Shown: in pieces, positions 39,001 to 50,447 of the stretch
Numbering within the stretch: position 1 is the stretch's first letter
Layout: each line of letters starts with the position of its first letter
From: Cloeon dipterum
Lineage: Eukaryota > Arthropoda > Insecta > Ephemeroptera > Baetidae
NCBI RefSeq assembly: GCF_949628265.1
Contig: NC_088790.1
Location: forward strand, 3,910,545-3,974,544
Length of the DNA stretch: 64,000 bases
Reading direction: 5' to 3'
Made by a program: the position numbers and the translations under genes
The notes under the pieces: model-generated
What the model was told of the DNA's origin: nothing
What the model saw: only the letters and a program-made list of their open reading frames with translations
The model's database searches: none

Positions 39001-42000
39001 CTTAGGGTGTATTTCCTGAACAATATATTTACTGTTTTGAAATTTCATCACTTTCCGGGCTTCCTGAATTTTTTTTTGTTTATTTTAAAATATTATTCAT
39101 TATTATTATGTATTATTTGTGTGTGAGTATATTTGCAACTGGGTGGCGCGTTTTGATGTTGCTCCGCTATGTCAATTTGTGTACATGCCCAAAGTTCAAA
39201 TAAATATTATTATTATTTATACCGGCTAAAATGAATTGAGAGTTCGAAATTTAAATTTCTTCCACTTTCTCTTCCACTGTTAAGTTTTTAATTAGGATTT
39301 TTAAAAATGAAAAGACTCAGCCAGTCATTATTTTGGCAAATAAACCATCCATAAATACAATAAAGTATATTTCCAGATTTTTCATCCTATTTTTACGAAA
39401 ATCTTGGCAATTCATAAAATTTAAATTTACCAGACAACATACTCATTCAGTAAAAATATATAAAAATAACAATATAATAGGGAAATACACTTTAGCACAA
39501 AACAAGGGTATTATAAATTTAAAGTATCAAATTCCCAGACCACACCTCCGGGTTCATCACCTTTGACAAACGGCTTGCGCAGGTATTTTCGTGCGAATCG
39601 GAGCCTGAAGAGACTAGCACGACGCCGCACCTGTCAGCCCTTCTCCAGGCTGCTAGTAAGAGCAGATCAGGATTCTCGGACCGAGCAGCCACGGTAGCGG
39701 AATGCTCCTTGGAAGCTTCGTTGGTTCCCGTTCTCGGCTTTGCCGGTTTGGCCACAAGAAGCGTCTCAGAGGACGGACCAAACTCGGCGCCGGAAATTTC
39801 GGGTGACCACAGTGGCCTCTTCGAAAAAATCGGACATCATTTCAAACAGAAAAGCGACAGAGTGCACCGGGTAAATAACTATTATTTCTTTAAATTTCTT
39901 TTGGTTACTCATGCTCTTGGGATGAGTGAGTTAGGGGTTCATGAGGGAGGGTGGGTTAGTTTAAACTCATTTTTGATATGATTTCAAACATTTCAAGGTG
40001 CAAAAGTGCTAGAAAAAATTAATTATTTTGTGACGAGGGGTGGAGGAGGGTTGTAACCACCCTGAAACCTTTATGGCTCGTCAGGGGACATCAAGACGAG
40101 TCAAACGGTGTGCAGTTTTTGCATTTCTGACCGGCAGAAGCCGGGATCTCGCGTTCAGTTGATATTTTGACTTTCGATCTTAAGCCGGGTTTTGACCTTT
40201 GACTCAAAAACAAAACACATCACCGTCGTGAAAGTTTCAGGGTTGTTGTATATTTTAATTCGCAACATTTTTACGTTATTTAAAAATATAAAATTGTGCT
40301 TTTTTAAATTTGAATTTAACTCAAAATTTAAAATTAGTGTCGTTTGTTTTTGACTTTGAAAAACATTTGTCAGCTCCAATAACATAAATATGTGACAATG
40401 ATTCTGGCTTTTATTTATCAAAAATGTTTCTGAGACCCTCACGTTTGTCCCGTTAGGAAAGAATGTAAAAGAGTTGGCAACACAATCCGAGTGTGTGTAC
40501 TTATCTCGCCGCAAAAGCGGCCGCGACAACAAGTTTTCAGAGTTAAATGTACCCTACAAGTAGCACTCTTTTACAAGAATATTCAATTCTCTCCTCCCGA
40601 GTATTACACGTGCTTCTCACCGCTATGTTTGTTATAGTTTCCAAGCAAGTAAACAACAAGTTAGTTTTTTTCCTCAAACACAGTAGCGTGTAACTCAGTA
40701 ACTCACTTGGCCGTCTCGCCATTTTATCAGAGTCTGGAACTTTTCTGAAAAGGTGTCAGCGGGTGGGCTCATGATTTAATTTATTCGGCTTGGCGAGAAA
40801 TAAGGTGAATTCACACGGCCTGCGATGATGATCACGTCTCCAGTGGTGCGCCGCGATGTTCGGTCACCATGGAAACGCAGCATCGCGGCGCGAGCAAGAA
40901 ATTGTGAGTGCTATCTATATAATCGTGGGTATGCGAGGCAAATGCATTTCATGGTCGCTCGGCTTAATGAATGGGATTAGCGAGTGGCACGGTTTGCGGC
41001 GTGCAAAATGCAAATTGCGCCTTTCATCAAATCACACTGGCCGCCTGCTGTGAGCATGCCGCGCGCGTTGCGCGACAGCTCCCAATTTCAATCTTGCTCT
41101 CTGTATGTTATGGTGGGCAGTAAAAATTCGCTGTAAACTTTATGGCAGAGCAAACGCATTTAATTATGTTGCAGAGTGATACAAAAAATTACTAAGCAAA
41201 TAGTTCCTTGGAACTTGCCACAGCAAATATAAGATAGCGCGCGCCTCTATGATTCAGAGAACAGTCTGGAGAGATATGGGTTAACAAATGTCAACAACCG
41301 AAACGATAAATGAATGCTCTTGCTGGTGGATGAGGGTCAATTTTATATGATTTGTCTCGCAGATCAGAGTGCGGCACGTGACGAATTATTAGCCCTGATC
41401 GTTCCGTATAAAACAAACATCAGATCACTGCATTGCACCATTCTTTCAAGTGGATTAATACAGGGCAATATTAGAAAGAATTGTTGTCTCCAATAAAAAG
41501 TTGCTGTTAAGAAATTCCTCTAAACATATTCTTGGCAGATTTCAACTTCTCCAACGGCGTATGACACTATTTTGGAAAACTCTTTGCTGTCAAATAAAAC
41601 AAGATTCCAAGTAGGGAGACAGTCCTCACCATTTAAAAAGTATGCTAACCTTGCAGCTACCTTTCTCCAAATTTTACAGCCAATTTCAACCTTCAGGGAT
41701 TAGAGACAAGAATTTTACTGGGTTGTACACTTTTTGATTATTTTGACACCTCTAAAAATTATTTTGCTCGTTTCAACTCATCAGGCTAATGTGTTTAAAG
41801 TCATTGTCGTCTTCATTTTTAAAGCCAATATTTTCCGACCCACTAGATTGGTGGGCTCAGGCGTTATGACCGAGGACAAAGTATCCTCTAGGGGGATATA
41901 TAACAGATATGCCGCATTAGGTAGCAACGCCCTTAAAGTACACACGCTGTGTTTTCGCTCGACATCTTTGTGGTGGGTAAATAAAAAGACCAATTCTCTT

Positions 42001-45000
42001 CCTTTCTTTATATCCATCCGTTCGCAAGGACAGCCACAGAGCTTTCTTTGTTGTTGGCAAACTGGAAAAGGGGAAACGCAGAAATGACACGTACACTCTT
42101 GGTATATATGGCTGGCTGGAGGAAATTATAAAGTAGTCAGAGCCTCCGTGCAAATAATAACGCACTGCTGCGAAACACTCCCGCGAGCTGCTTAAAAAGA
42201 GATAATGAAATACGAGGAAAAGAAGAGGGAAAACAAATATTTTGGCCCGTTGTGCTTCGCCGGGAAATGCGTGTGCGAACGGAAATTCCGCCGGGAAAAG
42301 TATCGATCCGCATTTTGGCCTGCTTTTTCACACCTAAAAGCAAACGTCTATTCCGCGTGCGTAATGGCAAAAACGTCTCTGCTCTCTCGCACGAGAACTC
42401 GAGGAAGATGAAAGAGCGGACTAGTTTTCAACGCAATTTCACCCGCATAATGGGGAATAAAAGCTTCTGGCCGCGCGACTTGTGGATTCTAAAAATATAC
42501 GGTTCTGCTTTAACCAACAGAACATTTTACAAATCCGCACATATCCATCTCCACTAGCGCGAAAATGCGAGCTGTCAAAAATAGAACTCGTCATCATTCA
42601 AATTTCTACCTCCATTGCTAGAATGCTGAGGTTTTTTTTTCAATACATATATGTGAAATCTGGCTTTTTGAGTAGAAAAATGAGAACAGCGCCTGCAAAT
42701 AATTCTGCTGAGTGCCAATAACATTCCGAACTGGAAACATGAGCCTTTTTGGTGGCCGTAATTGGAGTGACGGCCGGGCCACTTCTCCTGCCTCCGAACT
42801 TTGATTGAAACGCTAGACACTTGTTCGGGAAAGCAATATTATGCCTCAAAGACGCCAAAGGGATCAAAGCGATCAAATCTATTTTGGGCTCTATATTCGA
42901 AGGAAATCAGTGTAGAGATATAAAAATTACATTGGAAGAGATGAAGGCAGGTTTCGTCACTTTCCTTTCATCACCGTGCAAATCATTATAGCAATGAGTT
43001 TTCAACAGCAGCCAGTGATCCGGAAATTCCCCAGAGCTAATGCTGTTATGCAGAGTTGATATTTTTTGCTCTACAAGTAAAGTTCTACTGATGAGGCCGA
43101 AGCAGTGTGCTATTCAGCTCGAGGACGCGCGTAATTTTAACCTTAGTCTTCTCTTCTAAATTCTTTCCTTACTTTAATTCCGCTTAAAGTAGGATTTTCG
43201 AGTTTTTAATTTTAAATTAATTTTCAATGGCGTTTCCTGAGCGCCTTTAATGGCTTGTAAAAAGGTCGAATTGCACTTATTCTGAAAGCTCTCGTCTTGA
43301 CCGTTTCAACGCTTTGTAGATCTTGCAGATCGAACCAATACAGAACCCGTCAGGCGTCGTTAAAGTGGCAACTTATGGGAATTAATGATAATTGATCTCT
43401 TGAGTGATACCCTGAAACCAGGGTTCGATTTTTTTTACCTATTCTGTTGGTCTTGTCTGACCTCAGGAGTGACCTCCAGCATGTTCCGAAGTTCTAAATT
43501 TTATAAACTAAAAATACCCCCCTTTTCCAACCTTTTTAACCCTCGGCGGTATCTCACTGAATAAGATGTTCACCGGGCCACCTTGAAATTTTCTCAAACG
43601 ACATTAAATGTTTCCAGCAAACTATGTTCAATGACACCTGGCTACTTTTAAAAAGTTCAATCTCTACTCTAAAACAAGAAATAAATTTATTTCCATTGAA
43701 AATTAATAATGTGATCCGCATTGAACAGTAGTTTTATTTTTACTGCTGCCTCCCTCCGTTTATAGATTCAAATTTATTACGGATCAGCAGGGCAACTGTG
43801 CCCCATACATCCACATCCAGAACTTAACAAAAAAAAAATATAACAAAGCATTTTTTGTATTTGATAACAGAGGGAATAGTAAAAATCAGTCTATCATATC
43901 AGTATTTGGCAAGAAATGTTTGGCTCAGTTTTTGTTTGAATGCACTTGAGTTCCCATTCATACACAGATTCGGCGACAGGTTGTTCCACAGGCGATAACA
44001 AATGACTTGGAAGCACTGCTCAGGTTTATACGCACTGTCGGGGTTCATTAATGAACAGACTCTCCTTTCCCTTTAAGCGATAAGACCGACACAAGTTCAG
44101 TTTAATTAATGCTCACAAAGAGACGAGAATTGGGCGCTGCTGCCCCGGCCCAGGCAAACGCTGCTGATTGTGCAGAATCGCACTTTGTACGCCCACACGC
44201 GGCGCTCGAGAAACAATGGCAAATCATAATTTGCATTCCTCGAGCGCAGGACGGCGAAGGCGCAGAATTGATTTTGCGAATTATTGGTTGACTGCTTGTA
44301 TTTTCTCGGCCGACGGAGCGAGAAAGGAGGCAAGCATTTTTTTCCTCGCTCACGGTTAAATGAGCACGGCAAAATTCACTCCTGAAGGTCACTTGCTCAC
44401 CAAGGGAATAATGCGGTCACGCTTGGCAGAATGTTTTGCGCGAGAAAATGGCACAATCATCCTAATTAGTGAATGTAGTTGTGAATGCACCCGGCAGTAA
44501 ACGCAAACGCTAGAACGTCCGCATTCGCGTCGAAGACAATTTCCTTCCTCGTCTGTTCTTGCTCACTCTGTAAAGATGACATTTATTATTAAAGGAGCCG
44601 CAGCAAATTGCCTGGGCAGGCCACTTTCCTTCTAACTGGATACAGTTTCTCAAGTGGAAATTTCACGCCCGTCGATCTCGCAAGGGGCAATTTATAGCCT
44701 TTAGACGAAATTGAAAGTTAGTTTAGCTCCTGACTCGGTTTAGTGCTTTTATAAAACCCAAGGCAAGCTCAATTTCGTATCAAAACATTGTTGTCTAAAA
44801 TATAAAATGAGGAAAGGAGATTTGTATGGGGAAACTGAGAGAGAGAGAAAATAAAATTTAAATAACAGCACATGTTATTGGGGTTGTTTCGGCCCCTCAG
44901 GCCTCATCAATCAAACCACAGAGAATTTTGAATCAGCGAACTGTGAAAATAATAATAAGTAACAATCGAAAAGAGGAAACGATAGTGACGAAATCTTGTC

Positions 45001-48000
45001 AACTCTTAATAATGTTATCCTTTAATTGTAATTAAAAGCTATCAAAGAGTGGAATTCGTTTTAGTACTTCTTCTACCACGAAAATTCTAAAAGGAAATGT
45101 TTCATGTACCTATCTGACGGCTTCAACTGCTGCCTTTTATCAAAAAAGAATTGCAAATTTATATTTTGATCTCTTTATGTTTCAGTATTTCCAACGTAGT
45201 ACAAAACTAGCTGATGTAAATAGAAGATTGAAGAGCCAAATATGGAGTTCTGTTGTAACCGTAGTCTTAATAGAGGGGAAGAATCTGCTCCCGATGGATA
45301 TAGACGGCCTTAGCGACCCCTACGTGAAGTTCAGGTGAGTAAAAGAGGCGCCACACTGTCGTGAATGTCCAACCGACTGCAAAATCCGCATCGATTCGCG
45401 AGCCCCAGACGCGAGCTTTTATGTATGCACCAGACAGACCATTAAGTTTAAACACTTTCGTCTCATTTACGATGCATATAACCACCGCTGTTGAATTTAA
45501 TTTAACTCTGCTTAATGCAAACTCATTTTTCAGGTTAGGGAGTGAAAAATACAAGAGCAAAGTAGTTTACAAAAGTTTGTCGCCGAACTGGTTGGAACAA
45601 TTCGACTTGCATTTGTACGACGACCAAAGTCAAGAGCTGGAGATCACAGTTTGGGACAAAGACCAAAGATCTAAAGATGACTTCATGGGCAGGTAGGTTT
45701 TAACTGACGTGATCCAATACTAATTGTTCACAAATAATTCCATTGACCGCACATTTGGTATGCCTCAGGTTTGTGATTTTCCCCATTTTTCATGCACACC
45801 GTCAGTTTATGAGTTTATTCAATTTTTTGGCAATACATCAAAAAGAGCATATAAAAACTGCACGGCTTTTTCAATAGGGTAATGAAAAAAATAACTCAAC
45901 CCTCGCCGCACATCGACCTGCAAAACCAGATCGAGACATTAACTATCAGCCTTCTCCTGATCTAGATGTGTGTGTTATTTGGCCCATTATCGTGTATTTT
46001 GCTCATGTTTGTGATGCATCAAGTTTGATTTATTCCTCTTTTGCACGCCATTGTTGCGCGCGCGTTTCCCTTGACTCAGAGGGTTTGGCAGGTGCTCCAT
46101 CGACCTGACCAAGTTCGAGCGGGAAAAAACGCACCGCTTCTGGCAGGAGCTGGAGGACGGCGCCGGATCGCTGCACCTCCTCCTCACAATCAGTGGCACC
46201 ACTTCCTCGGAGACCATTTCCGACCTCTCCTCCTACGAAGAAAACCCCAGAGAAAGGGCAAACATCGAGTCTCGATATGTAAGAAAAAATTATCTTTCCT
46301 AATAATTATTATAATTTAGACGCGATTTTACAGTTCCTGTCGCGGACATTCCACAACTTGAAGGACGTGGGCCACCTGACCGTCAAGGTGTTCAGAGCCC
46401 AAGGCTTAGCAGCTGCCGACCTAGGGGGCAAGAGTGACCCTTTTTGCGTGTTGGAGCTAGTGAACGCGCGTCTGCAGACACAAACCGAGTACAAAACCCT
46501 TTCGCCGTGCTGGCAGAAAATTTTCACATTGTAAAATATAAAAATTTATAAATTTACAATCTGGATTAATTATTTTCAATTGCAGCAATGTAAAAGATAT
46601 GAATTCCATTCTGGAAGTGACTGTCTACGACGAGGATCGAGATCACAAGGTTGAATTTCTGGGAAAAGTGGCCATACCTCTTCTCAGAATTCAAAACGGC
46701 GAAAAGAAGTGGTACGCGCTGAAAGACAAAAAGCTGCATCTACGTGCCAAAGGCAACAGCCCTCAGATACTTCTAGAACTAACAGTCATCTGGAATCCAG
46801 TGAGTTCTGGGGATTTTTTTAAGTGATCGAAGTAGATTTCAGGGTTTTTCCCTTAAGAAACAGATTTATTTATTAGAAAATTCCGCAAGTTATTCAAATT
46901 AAAAAGTACTTTTATTGCTCTTCGGGCTTATAAAGTGTCTAAATTGATTTACATTTAACGCCACGTTGACATGTTTCGTAGGTCAAAGGTCAATCATGGT
47001 CACTTTTAAATTTGTCCTAAGATTTGAAGGAATTCCTGCAAATATATTCGATTAAACGAAAAATTATTTATGATATATAGCCTCATTTAAAGAGAAAAAG
47101 AACACGTAAAAATTGTTACGCCACTTTTCCGTTATTTTGACAAATCTTAATTTGAGAAAATTCATTTTTTTTAAAACTTTTTTTTTTCCAAAATTGATCT
47201 CTGATTGTAATTACTCTAGTTTAACGTAGTTTTTGGTCAGAGATTTAATAACTTAGTGATTATTTTTGAATGGTTATTAGTTTTTGAGGAGGCATTAAAA
47301 TCATCCCTCATTCCCAGGGGGTGAGTTTTGGTTAATAATAAAGTTTCGCTGAATTTGGCCGTCATTATGGTGTAATTGCGTATGTTTTCCACCCCAAAAC
47401 ATCAAATATGAAGTCAGTTTTACGTTTAATTTGCTTCCTTCAGCTCTATCTGTATGACCTACCTAAAGCTGTAAGAGCACTTCAGGCTGCATTCTCAGCA
47501 TGATTTTTCCAACTCGTGGATCAAATCGATACCTGAGTAATATCATGTGATAATTTTAACAAATCAGTTAACACAGTCTTCGAGGGGGTGGGTCTCAGCC
47601 CCCGACCATGACCTTGAAAATTCAATACAATTATGTCAAAGCTGGTTGAAATGTACACAAAAAATTGCTGTTTTTAAACATTGATTTTTAGAGTGCAATA
47701 AAGACGTTTTTTCAAATTTGACTTTAATTTTCTCAGAAAAGGGAAAAGAATAAAACATTTTTGATAGGTTTTTTGCCACGTAAATAACTTATTCGGTGTC
47801 AAATATGTAGATCATTTTATATTCCTCCTTGTATTAAGTAAAATATATATAATTCTCTGAAAAGAATCCCGCTTAAAAAAGAGCAATTTTTTGACATAGG
47901 ACTAACTGCTCAACATAAATTTGATTTAAAACCCTATTTTACTTTGCAGTTGCGCGCCGTGATACGAACTCTAAACCCGAAAGAAGAAAAGTACATGCAG

Positions 48001-50447
48001 CCTGAAGTCAAGTTCAAGAGGCAGGTTTTCTTGCGCAACGTGATGCGTCTCAAGGCTATAATAATGTGGTTCATCGACCTCAGCAAATATCTCTCGTAAT
48101 TTATATACGCAGCCGAGTGGCGACGCAAATCAAAACTTCCAATTTCTCCAGGGGATGCTTCGAGTGGGAGTCTATTCCGCGCAGTTTGGTGTCGCTAGTC
48201 CTGTTCATAGCGATTTGCTACTACTTTGAGCCCTACATGGTGCCAATTGCAATGTTGCTAGTCTTCCTCAAAAATTACATCGTGAGTTGCCCCTACTCAA
48301 TAATGTGCTTCACCGTTTGAACGCGAACATTTTTGCAGGTTGCTTCATTAACGGGCGGTTGCGTAGCTCGCGATGAAGATGAGGAGCCCTTAGGGGATGA
48401 CGATGACGACGAAGAAGATAAAGATAAGGCGAGTTTGGTGTTAAGTTTGTGCGGCTGAAATAATTATTTTGTTTTAATCAGGAGGAGAAGAAAAGTCTGA
48501 AAGAGCGGCTGCAGGCGATTCAGGAGGTGACGCAGTCCGTTCAGAATGCCATAGGCTACATTGCTTCTTTAGGAGAGGCCATTAAAAAGTGAGCATTGCA
48601 AAATAAAATAAATAACTCTAAATAAAGATAAAAATTACTTCATAGTGAGAAATATTTGGCCAGTTAAAATAACATCTTGATTAGGGCTGTGAATTTTGGA
48701 TGGTTTAATGAGCATTATGCAATTTAAAACAATCTTAAACTAGAAAACCGTCTAAAACTAGAGATCTCGATCAGCCGCAAGATTTAAGGCGGCTGCTGGA
48801 GGGAAAATCATCCAAATTTTTTTTCCCGGTGGCTGGTCACTTTTACCGGCGGATGGCAGTATTTTAAACGTGAATTTTGATAGTGCCTAACGGTCGGAAG
48901 GGCAGAAAGACATTTTTCTCATAAAATTTTTAATATTTGACCCTTTTGCACGGCTGCCTACGTGACCCAAAATTTGCCGACTGGCGCGGCGCAGCGCGGC
49001 TGGCGGAGACCTCTATTAAATGAGCAATTTAAAACCATCTAAAACTAGAAAACCGTCAAAATCCGACAAAATGTGCATAATTATGTTTCACGTCAGGAAA
49101 TATTTTGTCATAATTTAATTTTATATCCTGAAATTAAATTTGACCAATTTTTTTAAGTTACATTATTTTAGATTCACATGTGAAAGTCAGTTTTGTTGAT
49201 ATTTTTTGACAATTTTTGTCAGTTTTTAATTTTGTAGTAAAGATCCAGCAGAGAAAACGTTTTAACCTTTCGAACTTTAATAAAATCACTCGTATTGTTT
49301 TTAATAGTGCGAGAAATATTCCAAGAGTGCCAAAAAAGGAGAAGAATAAAAATTAAATTTTTTTCCTAACCGGATGACACGCTGTAAAATAATGGTGCGT
49401 TGCAAACGTATTTTTATAATACATTTATGTTTGCCTACCGCAGCTATTTAATATTACATTTTCTATTGTTCCATCACCAATTTTTCAGGTTCGCGGTCTG
49501 CTTTCAATGGTAAATCTAATTTAGTGTAATTTAAAAAATCATAAAATTCTTATAATTACGATTAAATATAAGGCTTTTAATTCATTATTATAAGAAAAAT
49601 CGCATTATAAAGTTTGCTTCGCTACAATTTTGCAGCTTTTGGAAGAAAAATAACAGCTTCTCGCTCTTTCCCTTTTTAAGAATCACGTGGAGCAATACTC
49701 CTCAAGAAAATGACATTTACATCGAAATATCAACACAAAACAAAGGATTTATTTTGTGAATAATTGACATTAAATCGAAAAACGTGTAAATTAGGCCAAA
49801 ATTAAAATATTTGACTTTTATGAATAAAACACAGCACCGCTTAAAATTCTAACCCCCACTAAATTAATTTACTTCCTATTTTTATAGCACATTCAATTTC
49901 ACTGTGCCGTATCTGTCGTGGCTGGCGATCATCATGATCAGCATGGCAGCTATGGTGTTGTATTTTGTGCCGCTCCGCTACCTAATCATGACGTGGGGTG
50001 TCAACAAATTCGCCCGCAAAATCATCAGGCCGCACACGATCCCCAACAATGAAGTTCTCGACTTTCTCTCCAGGGTGCCAGATGATGAATCCCTCGTAAG
50101 TACCGATAATTGAATTTCACACCAAGCTTGCATTATAGTTATTTTTATCTTTATTGAGTGAGTGAGTGTGTGTGTATATTGCTCTGATTTTCATTTTCTT
50201 TTTGCACCCGTAGATTTTGTATCAAGAATTATGTGCTTGCGATGAGAAACCTAGTGTTGTAAAGTAAGATTTTTATTTCTTTTTTTATAATTTTTATTTT
50301 TAAATAACATTTGTATAAAATGTTTATTGATATTTCAGTTGGCTTGTCGAGAACTCAAGCCTTATTCGATCAATGATCCGACCGAACGGCGACGTGACCC
50401 GCGAAAAAAGCATAAGACGTCCTAAGCCGTTGGACAAATGCTGCTAA
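27082..50447 (+). CDS. Mctp: Mctp: multiple C2 and transmembrane domain-containing protein, long form
   Basis: Exons: 27082-27314, 29960-30116, 31314-31510, 32231-32342, 32844-32986, 33232-33311, 34050-34188, 45186-45334, 45534-45692, 46092-46278, 46334-46530, 46586-46799, 47950-48095, 48152-48281, 48339-48428, 48482-48588, 49888-50095, 50214-50263, 50339-50447. Phases agree throughout. From the in-frame ATG at 27201 the protein has 895 residues; a more upstream start is possible because the first exon enters in phase. Domains: Ser/Arg-rich N-terminus 1-170, C2A about 177-300 ([24 protein letters not shown]), C2B 332-455 ([31 protein letters not shown]), C2C 488-605 ([23 protein letters not shown]), membrane segments about 668-705 and 783-812, and an acidic patch at 720-738. 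MCTPs are ER proteins that bind lipids and calcium at contact sites and support synaptic homeostasis and vesicle release. The intron at 48429-48481 has a GC donor. The C-terminus ends DKCC. Confidence 0.92.
27315..29959 (+). other. Mctp intron, no supported feature
   Basis: A 2.6-kb intron. A GC-richer patch at 28300-28860 holds several small open frames with no recognisable domain. From 29513 the frame is open straight into the exon at 29960. Confidence 0.6.
30117..31313 (+). other. Mctp intron with a (TC)n tract
   Basis: A 1.2-kb intron between Ser/Arg-rich coding exons. Apart from the microsatellite at 31059-31084 nothing is recognised. Confidence 0.6.
31059..31084. repeat. Dinucleotide microsatellite (TC)n
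   Basis: Thirteen uninterrupted TC units in an Mctp intron, upstream of the exon at 31314. Confidence 0.95.
31610..32085. mobile_element. Foldback element, copy 2, in an Mctp intron
   Basis: The left end (CACCGGAATTTCATGTTTGACAG) and right end (AGGAATCTATTCGCAC then GGGATTTCATT) correspond to the termini of the copy at 51086. The centre contains AACAGCAGCGCCCCAGC and its near-complement GTGGCGCTGCTGTCTC around a spacer. The arms are more diverged than in the 51086 copy. Confidence 0.7.
34189..38504 (+). other. Mctp intron between C2A and the internal promoter
   Basis: 4.3 kb of AT-rich intron. I see no exon, repeat of the families described, or RNA gene that I can support. Confidence 0.55.
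38505..38657 (+). promoter_or_regulatory. GC-rich internal promoter and leader of the short Mctp form
   Basis: A second GC-rich island inside the Mctp gene, immediately upstream of an ATG at 38658. It contains a CRE-like TACGTCA at 38541-38547, also present in the upstream island at 10678-10684. The frame is open through the island, so an upstream non-AUG start cannot be excluded. Confidence 0.45.
38658..39870 (+). CDS. Mctp: Alternative N-terminal exons of Mctp (form lacking C2A)
   Basis: Two exons, 38658-38867 and 39583-39870, give 70 plus 96 codons. Both end in phase 0, and the second can splice in frame to the shared Mctp exon at 45186. That would yield a protein of about 747 residues with C2B, C2C and both membrane segments but no C2A. 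The coding text is GC-rich in AT-rich intron sequence. The first exon starts [15 protein letters not shown]; the second ends [12 protein letters not shown], which resembles the basic linker before C2B in vertebrate MCTP1. Donors: GGAG/GTGTGG and CCGG/GTAAAT; acceptor TTGCGCAG. Because the exon at 34188 also ends in phase 0, 39583-39870 could instead be a cassette exon of the long form. A separate nested gene is less likely, since no downstream exons other than those of Mctp are seen. Confidence 0.6.
40045..40220 (+). repeat. Dispersed repeat R1, plus-orientation copy
   Basis: Contains GACGAGTCAAACGGTGTGCA followed after about 100 bp by GGGTTTTGACCTTTGACTC. The same order (GAGTCAAACGGTGTGCA, then TTTTGACCTAGACCTAGG) occurs at 63265-63541. 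Confidence 0.55.
41446..41705 (+). repeat. Dispersed repeat R2, copy 2
   Basis: Collinear with 20102-20485: TCAAGTGGATTAATACAGGG, then CCAACGGCGTATGA, then GGGAGACAGTCCTCACCATT, then CTTGCAGC. Both copies lie on the plus strand in Mctp introns. Confidence 0.6.
43385..43500 (+). repeat. Dispersed repeat R3, copy 3
   Basis: Contains TACCCTGAAACCAGGGTTCG, TTACCTATTCTGTTGGTCTT and GACCTCAGGAGTGACC. It is closest to the nested copy at 18888-19010. The GGGTTCGATT core matches a Pol III B box better than the other copies do. Confidence 0.55.
43909..44060 (-). pseudogene. Eroded C-terminal tail of a non-LTR retrotransposon reverse transcriptase
   Basis: The minus strand encodes an open segment containing [17 protein letters not shown] and ending SQTFLAKY then TGA at 43911-43909. 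The pattern of a Trp-Asn-x-Leu-Pro-like motif, a short spacer and an SAFKQKL-like end closing the ORF is typical of the last residues of CR1/Jockey-type LINE ORF2 proteins (family knowledge). Upstream on the minus strand the frame is broken within about 60 bp (by about 44090), and no other RT motif is found, so this is a dead 5'-truncated remnant, as LINE insertions usually are. Confidence 0.7.
46800..47949 (+). other. Mctp intron before the membrane region
   Basis: A 1.15-kb AT-rich intron with no clear repeat or gene. Confidence 0.65.
48705..49057. repeat. Direct repeats flanking MITE copy C
   Basis: The left flank 48705-48752 and right flank 49016-49057 share TTTAAAAC, then CTTAAACTAGAAAACCGTC / CTAAAACTAGAAAACCGTC. 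The MITE therefore sits between two imperfect copies of about 45 bp, longer than any transposon target duplication. Confidence 0.6.
48759..49015. mobile_element. hAT-like MITE, copy C, in an Mctp intron
   Basis: The ends TAGAGATCTC and GGCGGAGACCTCTA match copy A. The inside shares GTGAATTTTGATAGTGCCTA and GGCGCGGCGCAGCGCGGC. No clean 8-bp target duplication is seen; the flanks instead form longer direct repeats. Confidence 0.75.

Larger units (their letters stand above)
39871..45185 (+). other. Mctp intron before C2B, with several repeat remnants
   Basis: 5.3 kb of intron holding R1 (40045-40220), R2 (41446-41705), R3 (43385-43500) and a LINE fragment (43909-44060). No exon is supported. 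Confidence 0.6.
48589..49887 (+). other. Mctp intron with MITE copy C
   Basis: A 1.3-kb intron between the juxtamembrane exon and the last membrane exon. It holds the MITE at 48759-49015 and its duplicated flanks; the rest is plain AT-rich sequence. Confidence 0.7.

Noticed and set aside
43405-43440. tRNA-like B box (GGGTTCGATT) as a tRNA gene
   Set aside because: No acceptor-stem pairing, anticodon arm or A box. The same text recurs as repeat R3.
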